Source of the DNA: Novosphingobium sp. NDB2Meth1
GTDB lineage: Bacteria > Pseudomonadota > Alphaproteobacteria > Sphingomonadales > Sphingomonadaceae
Assembly: GCF_900117425.1 (NCBI RefSeq)
Contig: NZ_FPEH01000012.1
Location: 1 to 64,000, forward strand
Length of the DNA: 64,000 bases
Direction of reading: 5' to 3'
The translations under genes and the position numbers were made by a program. Positions 18,052 through 28,476 of the stretch are shown here, in pieces (within the stretch, counting starts at the first letter, position 1; each line of letters opens with the position of its first letter). Under the pieces are notes generated by a model that saw only the letters and a program-made list of their open reading frames with translations, had not been told where the DNA came from and searched no databases.

Positions 18052-18534
18052 ATGGCCCGTCCCACTCCGCCTGCCTTCGACAAGAAGAAGATCGTCGCCG
18101 AAAACCGCCGCGCGCGCTTCGAGTATTTCATCGAGGACGTCTACGAGGCGGGCATCGCGCTGACCGGCACCGAGGTGAAGTCGCTGCGCTTCGGCGAGGG
18201 CTCGATTGCCGAGAGCTACGCCGAAGTGAAGGACGGCGAGGTCTGGCTGGTCAATTCCAACGTGCCCGAATTCAGCCACGGCAACCGTTACAACCACGAG
18301 CCCAAGCGCCCGCGCAAGCTGCTGCTGAAGGAACGCGAGATTGCCCGCTTCCACGGGGCGGTCGAGCGCAAGGGCATGACGCTGGTGCCGCTCTCGGTCT
18401 ATTTCAACGGGCGCGGCCGGGCGAAAGTCGAACTCGCGCTCGCCAAGGGCAAGAACAACGCCGACAAGCGCATGGCGATCAAGGACCGCGACTGGCAGCG
18501 TGACAAAGCGCGCATCATGCGCGAGCATGGCTGA
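18052..18534 (+). CDS. smpB: SsrA-binding protein
   Basis: Binds tmRNA and delivers it to stalled ribosomes for trans-translation. The 160-residue protein has all core family segments: [56 protein letters not shown], and the basic C-terminal tail [29 protein letters not shown]. Two further in-frame ATGs lie 6 and 12 bases upstream; MARPT is chosen by family similarity and none has a good ribosome-binding site. Its stop overlaps the next start (TGATGG), so it heads the unit smpB-DUF2062-cckA. Confidence 0.96.
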   Translation: MARPTPPAFDKKKIVAENRRARFEYFIEDVYEAGIALTGTEVKSLRFGEGSIAESYAEVKDGEVWLVNSNVPEFSHGNRYNHEPKRPRKLLLKEREIARFHGAVERKGMTLVPLSVYFNGRGRAKVELALAKGKNNADKRMAIKDRDWQRDKARIMREHG

Positions 18535-19112
18535 TGGAGGATAGCGGTTCGGGCATGAAGCAGGGCATTTCCAGCAAAGTGCAGCGGCTGATCCCAACGC
18601 GCGAGACGCTGGTGAAGAGCCGCTTCGTCCGTCCGCTGGCGGCCCGGCCCGAACTGTGGCGCTACAACCGGCGCTCGGTGCCGCGCGGGATCGCGGTTGG
18701 GCTGTTCGTCGGCATCTTTGCGATGATTCCGGGGGTGCAGATTGTCGGTGCGGCGCTGATGTGCGTCCCGTTTCGTGGCAATGTGCCGCTGGCCGCTGCG
18801 GCAACCTTGCTCTCGAACCCGGCGACGACCCCGATGATCCTGCTCGCCGCGTTGTGGGTGGGCAGTTTTCTTGGCCTCAATGCGGATCTCGCGACGTTCC
18901 AGTTGCTGATCGACCGCGGCGCGGGGCTGGGTGAGTGGGCCAACTGGCTGGTCTCTTCCGCCGCACCCGCGATGGTGCTGGGGCTTCTGGTCATTTCCGT
19001 GGTCTCGGCCGTCATCGGCTATTTCGCCTCGATCGTGATCTGGCGCTGGTGGACCGGGCGGCGGCGGCGTCAGCGATTGAGCCGGAGTCTCGCCGGAGCT
19101 CAGCGAGCATGA
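18534..19112 (+). CDS. DUF2062 inner-membrane protein
   Basis: A 192-residue membrane protein of unknown function. The DUF2062 core reads RRSVPRGIAVGLFVGIFAMIPGVQIVGAALM, with further helices around LLSNPATTPMILLAALWVG and AMVLGLLVISVVSAVIGYFASI, giving about four membrane segments. The N-terminus is basic and cytosolic. It overlaps smpB by one base and cckA by four, so translation of all three is probably coupled. A role in envelope or ribosome-membrane matters cannot be read from sequence. Confidence 0.85.
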   Translation: MEDSGSGMKQGISSKVQRLIPTRETLVKSRFVRPLAARPELWRYNRRSVPRGIAVGLFVGIFAMIPGVQIVGAALMCVPFRGNVPLAAAATLLSNPATTPMILLAALWVGSFLGLNADLATFQLLIDRGAGLGEWANWLVSSAAPAMVLGLLVISVVSAVIGYFASIVIWRWWTGRRRRQRLSRSLAGAQRA

Positions 19113-21592
19113 GTGTGAGCACGCTGACCTCGGACGCCGCGACCGCCAACCCATCCCGCTGGCGCGAGCGGCTGACGGTGGCCTTTGCCGTGGTGGCGAG
19201 CGCGCTGCTGTTGTGGCTGGCTTCGGGCCAGATCGTGAGTGCGCTGGCCTATGCGCTCGGGGTGAGCTGCCTCGCTGTTGCGCTGGCCTTTACGACGCGC
19301 CCGCGCGAGGCGGCGGAGGTGACCGACTTTGCGCCGCCGGACTGGTCCGTCACCCATGCCGCCATCGAGCGGGGCGAGGAAGCGACCGCCATCATCGACC
19401 GCGCCGGGCGGCTGACCTGTGCCAACGCCCGGTTTGCCGCATGCTTCGGGATCGGCTCGGCGCCGCCGCGGCTGGGGCTGGATGGCGTTGACAACGAGGC
19501 GCTGGAGGGGGCCGCGCGTGCTGCCTGGCGCGATGGCCGGGCCGAGTATGAACCGATTGCCGCCGGTGGACGCGAATGGCGGCTGGAGATCGAGCGGGCA
19601 GGGCGCGGGCAGGACTTCCTGATCTGGCGCTTTGCGCCGGTGGTGCGCCGCGATCCGCTGCAGGAGGTCATCGGCCATGTGCGCGGCAAAGTCGGGCAGG
19701 CGCTTGGGCGGGAGGGCATCCAGATTGCCGCCGTCGCGCCGGACGGACTGATCCATGCAGCCAACGCCCTCTTTGCCGCGCGCGCCGTGGGCGAAGCGGA
19801 CGCCGACGTCGCTGACACTGATTTCGTCGGCTATTTCAGCGCCGACGAGCAGGAGCGCATTTTCTACGCGCGCGAAGGCAATCGCGGTGCGTCGGTGCGC
19901 ATGCTTCATGTGCCGATTGCCGATCCCGATGCTGTGGCGCTCGGCTCGGCCGCAGCAGACCCGGCGCAGACCGCCTCGCTGTTCCTGCTCATCGACAACC
20001 AGGGCGGCGTGGGCGACACCCGCACCGGTATCCCGCAGATCGAGGCGCTGCTGGCGCGCCTGCCGCTTGGCCTTGCCATGACCGACCGCGACGGGCGGTT
20101 TCTCTTCGCGAACAAGGCCTTCCTGCGCGCTGCCGGACATGACGACAGCAGCCCGCCGCCGTACCCCTCCGACCTCGTGATCCGCGAGGATAAGGGCGCG
20201 CTTGCCGATGCCGTTCGGCGCTTTGCCCAAGGCAGCGGCGGGGCAGGCGACGTCGCGGTGCGGCTGCGTTCGGCGCCCGAGGACCCCGTCTCGCTCAGCC
20301 TTGCCGGGGTGCGCGGGCTGGGCGAGGGGGCGGTGATCCTCAGCCTCAAGGATTCGTCCGAAGAAACCCGCCTCAAGCGCGAGATCGCGCAGGCGACCAA
20401 GATGCAGGCGGTGGGCCAGCTGGCGGGCGGCGTCGCGCACGATTTCAACAACGTGCTGACCGCGATCATCGGCTACTGCGACCTCATGCTGATGCGCCAT
20501 ACGCCGGGTGACAGTGACTACGACGACATCCAGCAGATCCGCGCCAATTCCAACCGCGCGGCCAGCCTGACGCGACAATTGCTCGCCTTCTCGCGCCAGC
20601 AGACCCTGCGTCCCGAAGTGCTGCAGCTGCCCGATGTCGTGGCCGAAATCTCCACCCTGCTGAAGCGCCTGCTGGGCGAAAAGATCTTGCTCGAGGTGAC
20701 GCACGACCGCGGCCTCGGCCTCGTCCGCGCGGACCCGGTGCAGCTCGAGCAGGTGCTGCTCAATCTCGCCGTCAATGCACGCGATGCCATGACCGGCAAT
20801 GGCGGTTCGGGCGGCATTCCGGCGACCAAGGGCGGCGGCGTGCTGCGGCTCAAGACCAGGCGGATCACCGCCGCCGACGTGCGCGCGATGAAGAGCGAGA
20901 TCCTCCCCATCGGCGACTACACGGCGCTGATCGTGGAGGATACCGGGCACGGCATTCCTCCGGCGCAGATCGGCAAGATCTTCGAGCCGTTCTTCACCAC
21001 CAAGGAGAAGGGCAAGGGCACCGGACTTGGCCTCTCGACCGTCTACGGCATCGTCAAGCAATCGGGCGGGTTCATCTTTGCCGAAAGCGAAGTGGGCAAG
21101 GGCACGCGGTTCTCGATCTACTTTCCCGTCCACGTTCCCGATGCTGCAGATGCCGAAGAAGCGGCGCAGGCGGCGAGCGCGGCCAGGCTGCCCCCCAAGC
21201 GCAAGCAGTGGTCGGGCGGCGGGCGCGTGCTGCTGGTCGAGGACGAGGACACTGTTCGCGCAGTCGCCGAGCGCGCGCTGGTGCGGCAGGGCTATGAAGT
21301 CACCACCGCCAGCGACGGCGAGGATGGGTTGGAAGCGCTTGGAAAGGCCATCTCGGCCGGCGAGGAGTTCGACCTTGTCGTCTCGGATGTCGTCATGCCC
21401 AGCATGGACGGCCCGGCCATGGCGCGCGAGATTCGCAACCTGCGGCCGGAACTGCCGGTGCTGTTCATGTCGGGCTATGCCGAGGAACAGCTGCGCCGGG
21501 AGATCGACATTCCGAACATGTACTTCCTCGCCAAGCCCTTCAGCGTGGCGCAGATCTGCACGGCGGTGGAAGACGTCCTGAAGGCGCGTTGA
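19109..21592 (+). CDS. cckA: Cell-cycle hybrid histidine kinase CckA
   Basis: A bifunctional kinase/phosphatase that feeds phosphate through ChpT to CtrA and CpdR, the alphaproteobacterial cell-cycle pathway. The 827-residue protein has two membrane helices (about residues 22-62), two PAS-like regions (about 90-180 and 310-420), and a HisKA domain with H-box QLAGGVAHDFNNVLTAIIGY (His444). Next come an HATPase domain with NLAVNARDAM and TGLGLSTVYGIVKQSGG, and a C-terminal receiver with phospho-acceptor Asp760 in VVSDVVMPSMDG. The N-terminal start overlaps the DUF2062 stop (ATGA). In Caulobacter, c-di-GMP switches CckA toward phosphatase. Confidence 0.95.
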   Translation: MSVSTLTSDAATANPSRWRERLTVAFAVVASALLLWLASGQIVSALAYALGVSCLAVALAFTTRPREAAEVTDFAPPDWSVTHAAIERGEEATAIIDRAGRLTCANARFAACFGIGSAPPRLGLDGVDNEALEGAARAAWRDGRAEYEPIAAGGREWRLEIERAGRGQDFLIWRFAPVVRRDPLQEVIGHVRGKVGQALGREGIQIAAVAPDGLIHAANALFAARAVGEADADVADTDFVGYFSADEQERIFYAREGNRGASVRMLHVPIADPDAVALGSAAADPAQTASLFLLIDNQGGVGDTRTGIPQIEALLARLPLGLAMTDRDGRFLFANKAFLRAAGHDDSSPPPYPSDLVIREDKGALADAVRRFAQGSGGAGDVAVRLRSAPEDPVSLSLAGVRGLGEGAVILSLKDSSEETRLKREIAQATKMQAVGQLAGGVAHDFNNVLTAIIGYCDLMLMRHTPGDSDYDDIQQIRANSNRAASLTRQLLAFSRQQTLRPEVLQLPDVVAEISTLLKRLLGEKILLEVTHDRGLGLVRADPVQLEQVLLNLAVNARDAMTGNGGSGGIPATKGGGVLRLKTRRITAADVRAMKSEILPIGDYTALIVEDTGHGIPPAQIGKIFEPFFTTKEKGKGTGLGLSTVYGIVKQSGGFIFAESEVGKGTRFSIYFPVHVPDAADAEEAAQAASAARLPPKRKQWSGGGRVLLVEDEDTVRAVAERALVRQGYEVTTASDGEDGLEALGKAISAGEEFDLVVSDVVMPSMDGPAMAREIRNLRPELPVLFMSGYAEEQLRREIDIPNMYFLAKPFSVAQICTAVEDVLKAR

Positions 21593-21598
21593 GCCGGG

Positions 21599-22597
21599 TC
21601 AGGGTGCGGCGTCGAAGCGCGGAATCGGCTTGTCCTTCCACGCTTTCGCCACCGCAGCCAGATTGTTGGCATGGGCATCGCGGTAGGACCACCAGAGGCT
21701 GACATCCCCGCGCTTTACGGCTGCGCTGACGAAGTTTTCGAGCGGCTGCTTCTGGAAATCCGCGTCGTGCGAATGTTCAACCAGCGCCCGAATGTAGTCG
21801 CGCGTCGCGTCGAGGAAGCCGAGGCCATAACCGCCCGCCGTGATGACCGCCGGATTGCCGTGGTTGGGCAGGATTTTCGTGAAACCCCAGCCACGCATCG
21901 TGCCCAGCGCCTTGTATTGCTGCGGTAGAGATTCCGGCTCTGCCACGAATGTCGCCGTATCCTCCAGCGTATCGCCCGCGAGCAGCAGCTTGTCGTCCGG
22001 CAGTTCGATGACGAGGCCATCGGCTGAATGGATCGCAACGGGATGCAACACGGCCTTCACCGCGCCGATCATCAGCGTCACCTCGCTGTCCGGCGCAATC
22101 CCGACATCGGGCAGGATCAACGGGCGGATCGCGGGAGGGCCTTCTTCGGTCCCGGCCTCGATGGCGGTGCGCTTGGCGGTGAGCTTCACCCGGGTCGCTT
22201 CGGTCGCGATGCGCATGCTGTCGGCATAGACGGTGTTGCCGCCGATGTGATCGAGGTGCCAGTGGCTGGTGGCAAGGATGAAGCGCTTGACGCCCGCCTT
22301 GGTCAGCCAGTCGCGCACCCACTGCGCGGAGGCGGTATCGGTGAATGTATCGTAGACCAGCGCGGTATCGCCGTCATGGATCGCATAAGTCGCGACGCCG
22401 ACGTTGATCGCTCCATAGTCCGGCCAGCGATAGGGTCCCGGCGGAACCGAGGCCTGGTGCGGGCGGCCTTGGTAAAAGGCAGTGAGGTGATCGTTGATCG
22501 CGATGGCGCGGACGGCGTGTGCTGCATCCTGCGCGGCAGCGGGGGCAGCAAGCGCAAGGCTCGATGCGGCGAATGCGAAAGATGCCATGGGTTTCAT
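21599..22597 (-). CDS. Secreted metallo-beta-lactamase-fold hydrolase
   Basis: A 332-residue periplasmic metallohydrolase. Residues 1-23 form a signal peptide (ALAAPAAAQ). The zinc motif is TSHWHLDHIGGN (HxHxDH), with later ligands probably in VAIHSADGLVIEL, LLAGDTLEDTA and LPNHGNPAV. The fold is shared by lactamases, lactonases and many other hydrolases; the long C-terminal helix region (DYIRALVEHSHDADF) resembles quinoprotein-relay/SoxH-like members. Substrate unknown. It converges on cckA with a gap of only 6 bases. Confidence 0.85.
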   Translation of the reverse strand: MKPMASFAFAASSLALAAPAAAQDAAHAVRAIAINDHLTAFYQGRPHQASVPPGPYRWPDYGAINVGVATYAIHDGDTALVYDTFTDTASAQWVRDWLTKAGVKRFILATSHWHLDHIGGNTVYADSMRIATEATRVKLTAKRTAIEAGTEEGPPAIRPLILPDVGIAPDSEVTLMIGAVKAVLHPVAIHSADGLVIELPDDKLLLAGDTLEDTATFVAEPESLPQQYKALGTMRGWGFTKILPNHGNPAVITAGGYGLGFLDATRDYIRALVEHSHDADFQKQPLENFVSAAVKRGDVSLWWSYRDAHANNLAAVAKAWKDKPIPRFDAAP

Positions 22598-22768
22598 CAA
22601 AAGTTTTCCGCCTGCGCTGGTGCTATAGTCATTGTGCGATGCAGCGAAACCTAGTGGTGGGCAAAGCCCTGTCAATCTTGCCGGGCGGTTTACCACCAAT
22701 GTGTTCGCTTGTTGTCATGTGATCATGGTAATTCCAAGTCGGCGCGATTCGAAAAAGATTGGTAAAAC

Positions 22769-25375
22769 ATGCGTTTATCATCCGTTTTTGCCCTGCTTTT
22801 TGCAGGGTGTGCCGCCGTGTCTGTTGCTCCGGTTGCAGCCGCCGAAGTGCCCAAGCGCATCTACATCGCGCCCGACGATCATACCGACTACATGTGGTCG
22901 GCGAGCGCCGAAGCTTATGCGGACTACTTCCCCCGCGCGCTCGATGCCTATCTTGACCAGATCGACGCGACCGAGACGCTTCCGGCGGACCAGCAGGCCC
23001 GCTGGAACACCGACGGCTCGCTGTGGATGTGGGAATACGAACGCCAGCGTACCCCGGCGCAAATGCAGCGCCTGATGAACCGGGTGCGCGACGGGCATAT
23101 CTCGATGCCGCTCAACACGCTGGTCGAAGTGCGTGGATCGATGCCGCTTGAGGCGCAGCTGCGCGACATGTACTACGCCGGCCGCCTGGAGCGCCGGTTC
23201 GGGGTGCGCTTCACCCTCGGCATTGCGATGGAGAACCAGACCCAGCCGCTGGGTCTGGGCTCTGTCTTTGCAGGTGCCGGTGCGCGCTACAGCTGGAAGG
23301 GGGTCTGCGCCTGCGCGACGCAAGTGACCGCCTCGGGCGAGCGGCTCAACCCCGCCTATTGGTGGACCGGCCCCGATGGTTCACGCCTGCTGACGAAGTG
23401 GATGTCGCTGGAACACCGGCTGCCATCCGCCGTCGACGGAAACGGCAACCAGGGCCCGGGCGGTTATGCCGAGGCTCGCTATCCGCGCGAAGTGGTGCCG
23501 TTTGTAACCAGCGATGCCACGTTCCGCAGCCATTGGCCCTATGACGTCATCGGGTTGATCGGGCAGGGCTGGGACGATGCCGAACTGATCATACCGCTGA
23601 GCGACCGGGTCAACAGCTTCCCGGCCGTTGCGCAGGATCTTTCGGACGCCGGCCGCCGCGTGATCGTCTCGAACACCGAGGACTTTTTCCGCGATTTCGA
23701 GAGAACCTACGGCACCTCGCTGCCCTCCGAGCAGGTCAGCTATGGCAATGAATGGGAACTGGCACTCGCCTCGATCGCCGAGAAATCGGCGCGCGTGCGG
23801 CGAGCGGTCGAAAAACTGCGCAGCGCCGAGGCTCTGGCCACCATCGTCGCGTTGCAGGATCCCGCTTTCCTCAATGGGCGAGAGTCGGACCGCGACGCCG
23901 CGTGGCGTGCGGTGGGGCTGTTTTTCGAGCACGATATCGTCGGCGGCGGCGTGATCGGCGATGGCGCGCGGATAGTCTTCCAGGAAGCGCAAGTCGCCAC
24001 GATCGAACGCTATGTCGATAGGTTGCTTGCCGATGCACGCGCGCGGATGAGCCAGCTTGTGCCGACAGTCACCGTGGGCAAGCGCTTCTTCGTGTTCAAT
24101 GCGCTGGGCTATTCGCGCACCGCGCCGGCCGAAGTGCCCTATCCCGGCACCGGGCCATTCAGTGTCGTGGTGGCGGGGACGACCACGCCCTTGCCGGCAG
24201 AAGCGATCGGCTCGGGCTCGGAGCGGCGCATCCGTTTCCTCGCCACCTCGGTGCCGTCGATCGGTTATCGGCTCTACGACATCCGCGATGTGGCGCCCGC
24301 GTCGGCGCTCGCGGATACCGCGCGCTTCGAAGGCGGCGTGCTGATCACCTCGCGCTACCGGATCGTCATGGACGGGCGCGGCGCGATCCAGTCGCTGATC
24401 GAACCGGGCCGCAGCGGGCGCGAATGGGTGCGTGCCGATGGCGGCCGGGCGCTCAACGATCTGGGCGAGGGGACGGGGACGGTCGTGCTCGAATCGAACG
24501 GTCCGGTCTCTGCCACGCTGCGCGCCGATATCGATGGCCCACAGCCGCGTACCGTGCGCCTGACAGTCTATGCCGGCTCGGGCCAGATCGATCTCGAGAA
24601 CCGGATTTCCGCCGGATTCGACGATCTCAAGACCTACAGTTTCCCTTTCGCAATCGACAAGCCGCTGGTGCGGCACGAGGAAGTGGGCGCGGTGATTCCT
24701 GCGCGGCAGGCTGCCTCGGGCGGGATCAGCACGCGCACGCAGAATTCGCTCTACGAGTGGCTCACGCTGGGCCACTTTGCCGACATGACATCGGGCAACG
24801 GGCGGGACGGCGTGACTCTTTCCAACAGCGACGCCTATTTCATGCGACTCGGTAGGTCCGATCCGCACCGGCTCGATATCACCACGCCGCGCATCGATGT
24901 ACTGGCCGGCGGGCGGATCAATGGGCTCGGCCTGCCGGGGCAGGGCGGCGATACGCAGTTCCTCCACCGCTTTTCGCTGCTGCCGCACGCGGCCTACAAC
25001 CAGAATACCGCGATGCGTTTTGCGCTGGAGGCGCAGAATCCGCTGGTGACGGGGCCGGCGACCGGTCCGGTCAAGGGCGCGCTGCTCGCATCGAAGGCGT
25101 GGAGCCTGTTTTCGCCAAGCTCCTCGCAGGCGCTGGTCTGGGCGGTGAAGCCCGCCGAGGAAGGGATCGCTGCGGGGGTGATCGTGCGGATGTGGAACCA
25201 GAACCGGCTGCCGGTGACGGCCGGGCTGCGTCTGCAGCAGCGCTATACCGCCGCCACGATCCAGCGCACGACCAGCATCGAGACCGATGTTGCGGCCGAC
25301 GATCCGGTGGCGGTGCCCGATCCGACCGCGCTGCGCGGCAACCAGATCGGGACGTTCCGAATCAAGATTCCCTGA
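22769..25375 (+). CDS. Secreted glycoside hydrolase family 38-like protein
   Basis: An 868-residue secreted protein with a signal peptide at residues 1-24. The N-terminal domain resembles the GH38 alpha-mannosidase catalytic barrel: IYIAPDDHTDYMW carries an H-x-D pair in the position of the zinc ligands, and the long C-terminal beta-sandwich region (about 430-868) matches the mannosidase C-terminal architecture (YDIRDV, GVLITSRYRIVMDGRGAIQSL, IDLENRI). The usual nucleophile segment of the family, an Asp-Pro-Phe-Gly-type motif, is not seen; the aligned stretch appears to be GIAMENQTQPLGLG. Activity is therefore uncertain. A related pseudo-enzyme or another glycan-active family is possible. Confidence 0.6.
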   Translation: MRLSSVFALLFAGCAAVSVAPVAAAEVPKRIYIAPDDHTDYMWSASAEAYADYFPRALDAYLDQIDATETLPADQQARWNTDGSLWMWEYERQRTPAQMQRLMNRVRDGHISMPLNTLVEVRGSMPLEAQLRDMYYAGRLERRFGVRFTLGIAMENQTQPLGLGSVFAGAGARYSWKGVCACATQVTASGERLNPAYWWTGPDGSRLLTKWMSLEHRLPSAVDGNGNQGPGGYAEARYPREVVPFVTSDATFRSHWPYDVIGLIGQGWDDAELIIPLSDRVNSFPAVAQDLSDAGRRVIVSNTEDFFRDFERTYGTSLPSEQVSYGNEWELALASIAEKSARVRRAVEKLRSAEALATIVALQDPAFLNGRESDRDAAWRAVGLFFEHDIVGGGVIGDGARIVFQEAQVATIERYVDRLLADARARMSQLVPTVTVGKRFFVFNALGYSRTAPAEVPYPGTGPFSVVVAGTTTPLPAEAIGSGSERRIRFLATSVPSIGYRLYDIRDVAPASALADTARFEGGVLITSRYRIVMDGRGAIQSLIEPGRSGREWVRADGGRALNDLGEGTGTVVLESNGPVSATLRADIDGPQPRTVRLTVYAGSGQIDLENRISAGFDDLKTYSFPFAIDKPLVRHEEVGAVIPARQAASGGISTRTQNSLYEWLTLGHFADMTSGNGRDGVTLSNSDAYFMRLGRSDPHRLDITTPRIDVLAGGRINGLGLPGQGGDTQFLHRFSLLPHAAYNQNTAMRFALEAQNPLVTGPATGPVKGALLASKAWSLFSPSSSQALVWAVKPAEEGIAAGVIVRMWNQNRLPVTAGLRLQQRYTAATIQRTTSIETDVAADDPVAVPDPTALRGNQIGTFRIKIP

Positions 25376-25512
25376 CAATTCTCTGGGTAACTTTTTGCAC
25401 CATTCCTGAAGGAACTTCTGCATGGGCCGGGTGGAACCCTTGGTGCATGTGGAAATTCCTGTGGAATATCCGTAGTATGCGGCAGCGTTCAGACAATCGG
25501 GACCGTCTTTTT

Positions 25513-25550
25513 GTTCCCCCCTTGTTCCAATAGAACAAAGTGGGTACAAG
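25513..25550 (+). promoter_or_regulatory. LexA (SOS) box and promoter of recA
   Basis: Positions 25513-25527 read GTTC-N7-GTTC, the direct-repeat SOS box typical of alphaproteobacterial LexA. TTGTTC (25522-25527) and TACAAG (25545-25550), 17 bases apart, make a good -35/-10 pair, so LexA would cover the -35. A further inverted repeat TTGTTC-N5-GAACAA spans 25522-25538. The recA start lies 50 bases downstream. Confidence 0.85.
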
Positions 25551-25600
25551 GCTGGTGTTGACGGTTCATGTCAGCCATCTCTAGCAAGGGGAAGCAAGCC

Positions 25601-26671
<1,071 letters not shown>

Positions 26672-26729
26672 TCCTTCAGGCGGCGGGGGCACCCCCCTAT
26701 CCCCCCGCAACCCGCCGCCGGTCCAAAGG

Positions 26730-26768
26730 CCGCCGCGCTCCCCGGAACGAGCGCGGCGGTTCTGGTTT
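26730..26768 (+). terminator. Intrinsic terminator of recA
   Basis: Stem CCGCCGCGCTC (26730-26740) pairs perfectly with GAGCGCGGCGG (26749-26759) across an eight-base loop, followed by TTCTGGTTT. It lies about 60 bases past the recA stop. Confidence 0.8.
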
Positions 26769-26885
26769 GAAGGGGCGGGGGGATGAGAGGGCATCTGACA
26801 TTCTCACGTCGCCCTTTCTTCGTCTTCCCTGTCTAACCGAAAACACATAGCCTCGCGCCGAGACCAAGCACGGGAAGGAAGCCGG

Positions 26886-27512
26886 ATGTCGATCGTTCTC
26901 CACCACCTCAACAACAGCCGCTCGCAGCGCATCCTCTGGTTGCTGGAGGAGCTCGGCGTTCCCTATGAACTGAAGATCTACCAGCGCGATGCCGAGACCA
27001 ATCTCGCGCCGCAGGAACTCAAGGCCGTCCATCCGCTCGGCAAGTCACCGCTGCTCGAGGTCGATGGCCGGGTGATCGAGGAATCCGGCGCGATCGTGCA
27101 GTATCTTTGCGACCACTTTGGCAGCGGAAAATGGCAGCCCGCTCCCGGCACGGATGATGCGCTGCGCCACAACGAACTGATGCACTTCGCCGAGGGCTCG
27201 GCGATGACGCCGATCCTGCTCAATCTCTATATCTCGCGGCTCGGCGAGGCCGGCGCGCCGCTGCGGCCGCGCATCGACGAGCAGCTTGCGGCGCATTTCG
27301 GCTATCTAGAGGCGATCCTGCGGCCTTCGGGCCACTTCATCGGCGACGACTGGACCGGCGCAGATGTGATGCTGAGTTTCCTCGCCGAAGTTGTCGTGAT
27401 GCAAGGCCTGAGCGAGGCCTACCCGAAGCTCGCCGCATTTGTCGCCGCGATTCATGCGCGGCCGGCGTGGCAGGCGGCACGCGCCAAGGGCGGGCCCTAT
27501 TTCGCGACGTGA
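26886..27512 (+). CDS. Glutathione S-transferase family protein
   Basis: A 208-residue cytosolic protein of the GST fold. The N-terminal thioredoxin-like domain is SIVLHHLNNSRSQRILWLLEELGVPYEL with a serine in the usual catalytic place (NSRS), followed by the cis-proline and glutathione-binding parts LGKSPLLEVDG and ESGAIVQYL. The C-terminal helical domain ends with FIGDDWTGADVMLSF and HARPAWQAA. It belongs to the beta/Ure2p-like groups common in sphingomonads; substrate unknown. AGGAAG precedes the start. Confidence 0.92.
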   Translation: MSIVLHHLNNSRSQRILWLLEELGVPYELKIYQRDAETNLAPQELKAVHPLGKSPLLEVDGRVIEESGAIVQYLCDHFGSGKWQPAPGTDDALRHNELMHFAEGSAMTPILLNLYISRLGEAGAPLRPRIDEQLAAHFGYLEAILRPSGHFIGDDWTGADVMLSFLAEVVVMQGLSEAYPKLAAFVAAIHARPAWQAARAKGGPYFAT

Positions 27513-27569
27513 TCGATCTTGCCGCATTAACGCTTGCCGGGTGGGGCAGCGGCGCATAGCCTGCTCTGC

Positions 27570-28394
27570 ATGACAGGCGCGCAAGAATGGCAGGGCCGGG
27601 TCGGCCAGAACTGGGCGGCGGAGTGGGAGCGGACCGACCGCAGCTTCGCCGCGCTCACGCCCCACCTTCTCGCCGCCATCGCAAAGGAGCCCGGGCGCCG
27701 GGTGATCGACGTGGGCTGCGGTGCGGGCGAACTGTCCCTCGCAGTTGCCTCGGCAAGGCCCGAAGCAACGGTGACCGGAATCGATATCTCCGGCGAACTG
27801 GTCGAGGCAGCGAAGAGCCGTGCGGCTGGACATGCCAATCTTTCGTTCACCGTGGCCGATGCTTCCGCTTGGCAGGGGGACGGCGCGGCGCCTGATCTCT
27901 ACATTTCGCGCCACGGGGTGATGTTCTTCAGCGATCCGCCCGCAGCGTTTGCGCATCTGTCGGCCAAGGCCGCGCCCGGAGCGCGCTTCGTGTTCTCGTG
28001 CTTCCGGCCTGCCTCGGAAAATCCCTGGGCCATGGATATCGCCCGTCTGCTTCCGCCGGCCAAGCCAGTGCCTGCGGTCGATTTCCCGCCCGGTCCGTTC
28101 GCATTCGCTGATCCCGATCACGTCCGGCGCTGCCTGAAAGGCTGGCGCGATATCCAGTTTCAGCCGCTCGACTTTGCCTATGTGGCCGGATCGGGCAGCA
28201 ACCCGGTAGCCGATGCGCTCTCGTTCTTCAGCCGCATCGGTCCGGCGGCTGCGGCGATCCGCACATTGCCCGATCAGCCCCGCGCAGCGTTCGAGCGTGG
28301 CCTGCTGGAACTCGTCCAGTCGCGCTGCGTGGGAGGGCGGGTGTGTTTTCCGGCGGCGGCGTGGCTGGTGACGGCGACCGCGGACAACGCCTGA
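27570..28394 (+). CDS. Class I SAM-dependent methyltransferase
   Basis: A 274-residue methyltransferase. Motif I is [17 protein letters not shown] near residue 45, motif [18 protein letters not shown], then FTVADASAW and the post-motif III part [21 protein letters not shown]. The C-terminal half ([22 protein letters not shown]) resembles UbiE/trans-aconitate methyltransferase relatives. Substrate unknown. It lies 57 bases after the GST gene and 82 before alaS, all on the plus strand, with no visible terminators between them. Confidence 0.88.
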   Translation: MTGAQEWQGRVGQNWAAEWERTDRSFAALTPHLLAAIAKEPGRRVIDVGCGAGELSLAVASARPEATVTGIDISGELVEAAKSRAAGHANLSFTVADASAWQGDGAAPDLYISRHGVMFFSDPPAAFAHLSAKAAPGARFVFSCFRPASENPWAMDIARLLPPAKPVPAVDFPPGPFAFADPDHVRRCLKGWRDIQFQPLDFAYVAGSGSNPVADALSFFSRIGPAAAAIRTLPDQPRAAFERGLLELVQSRCVGGRVCFPAAAWLVTATADNA

Positions 28395-28476
28395 ACCTAT
28401 CCGTGATGGGGACAAGCGTACCGGAAGGGCCGAAACGTGCTTGTTCCGCGCCGAACGCTCGCCTAATCGGCATGGC

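Noticed and set aside
22598..22768. LacI-type operator upstream of the GH38-like gene (TTTACCACCAAT and ATTGGTAAAA)
   Set aside because: The two halves are far apart and match only partly; no regulator gene is adjacent.
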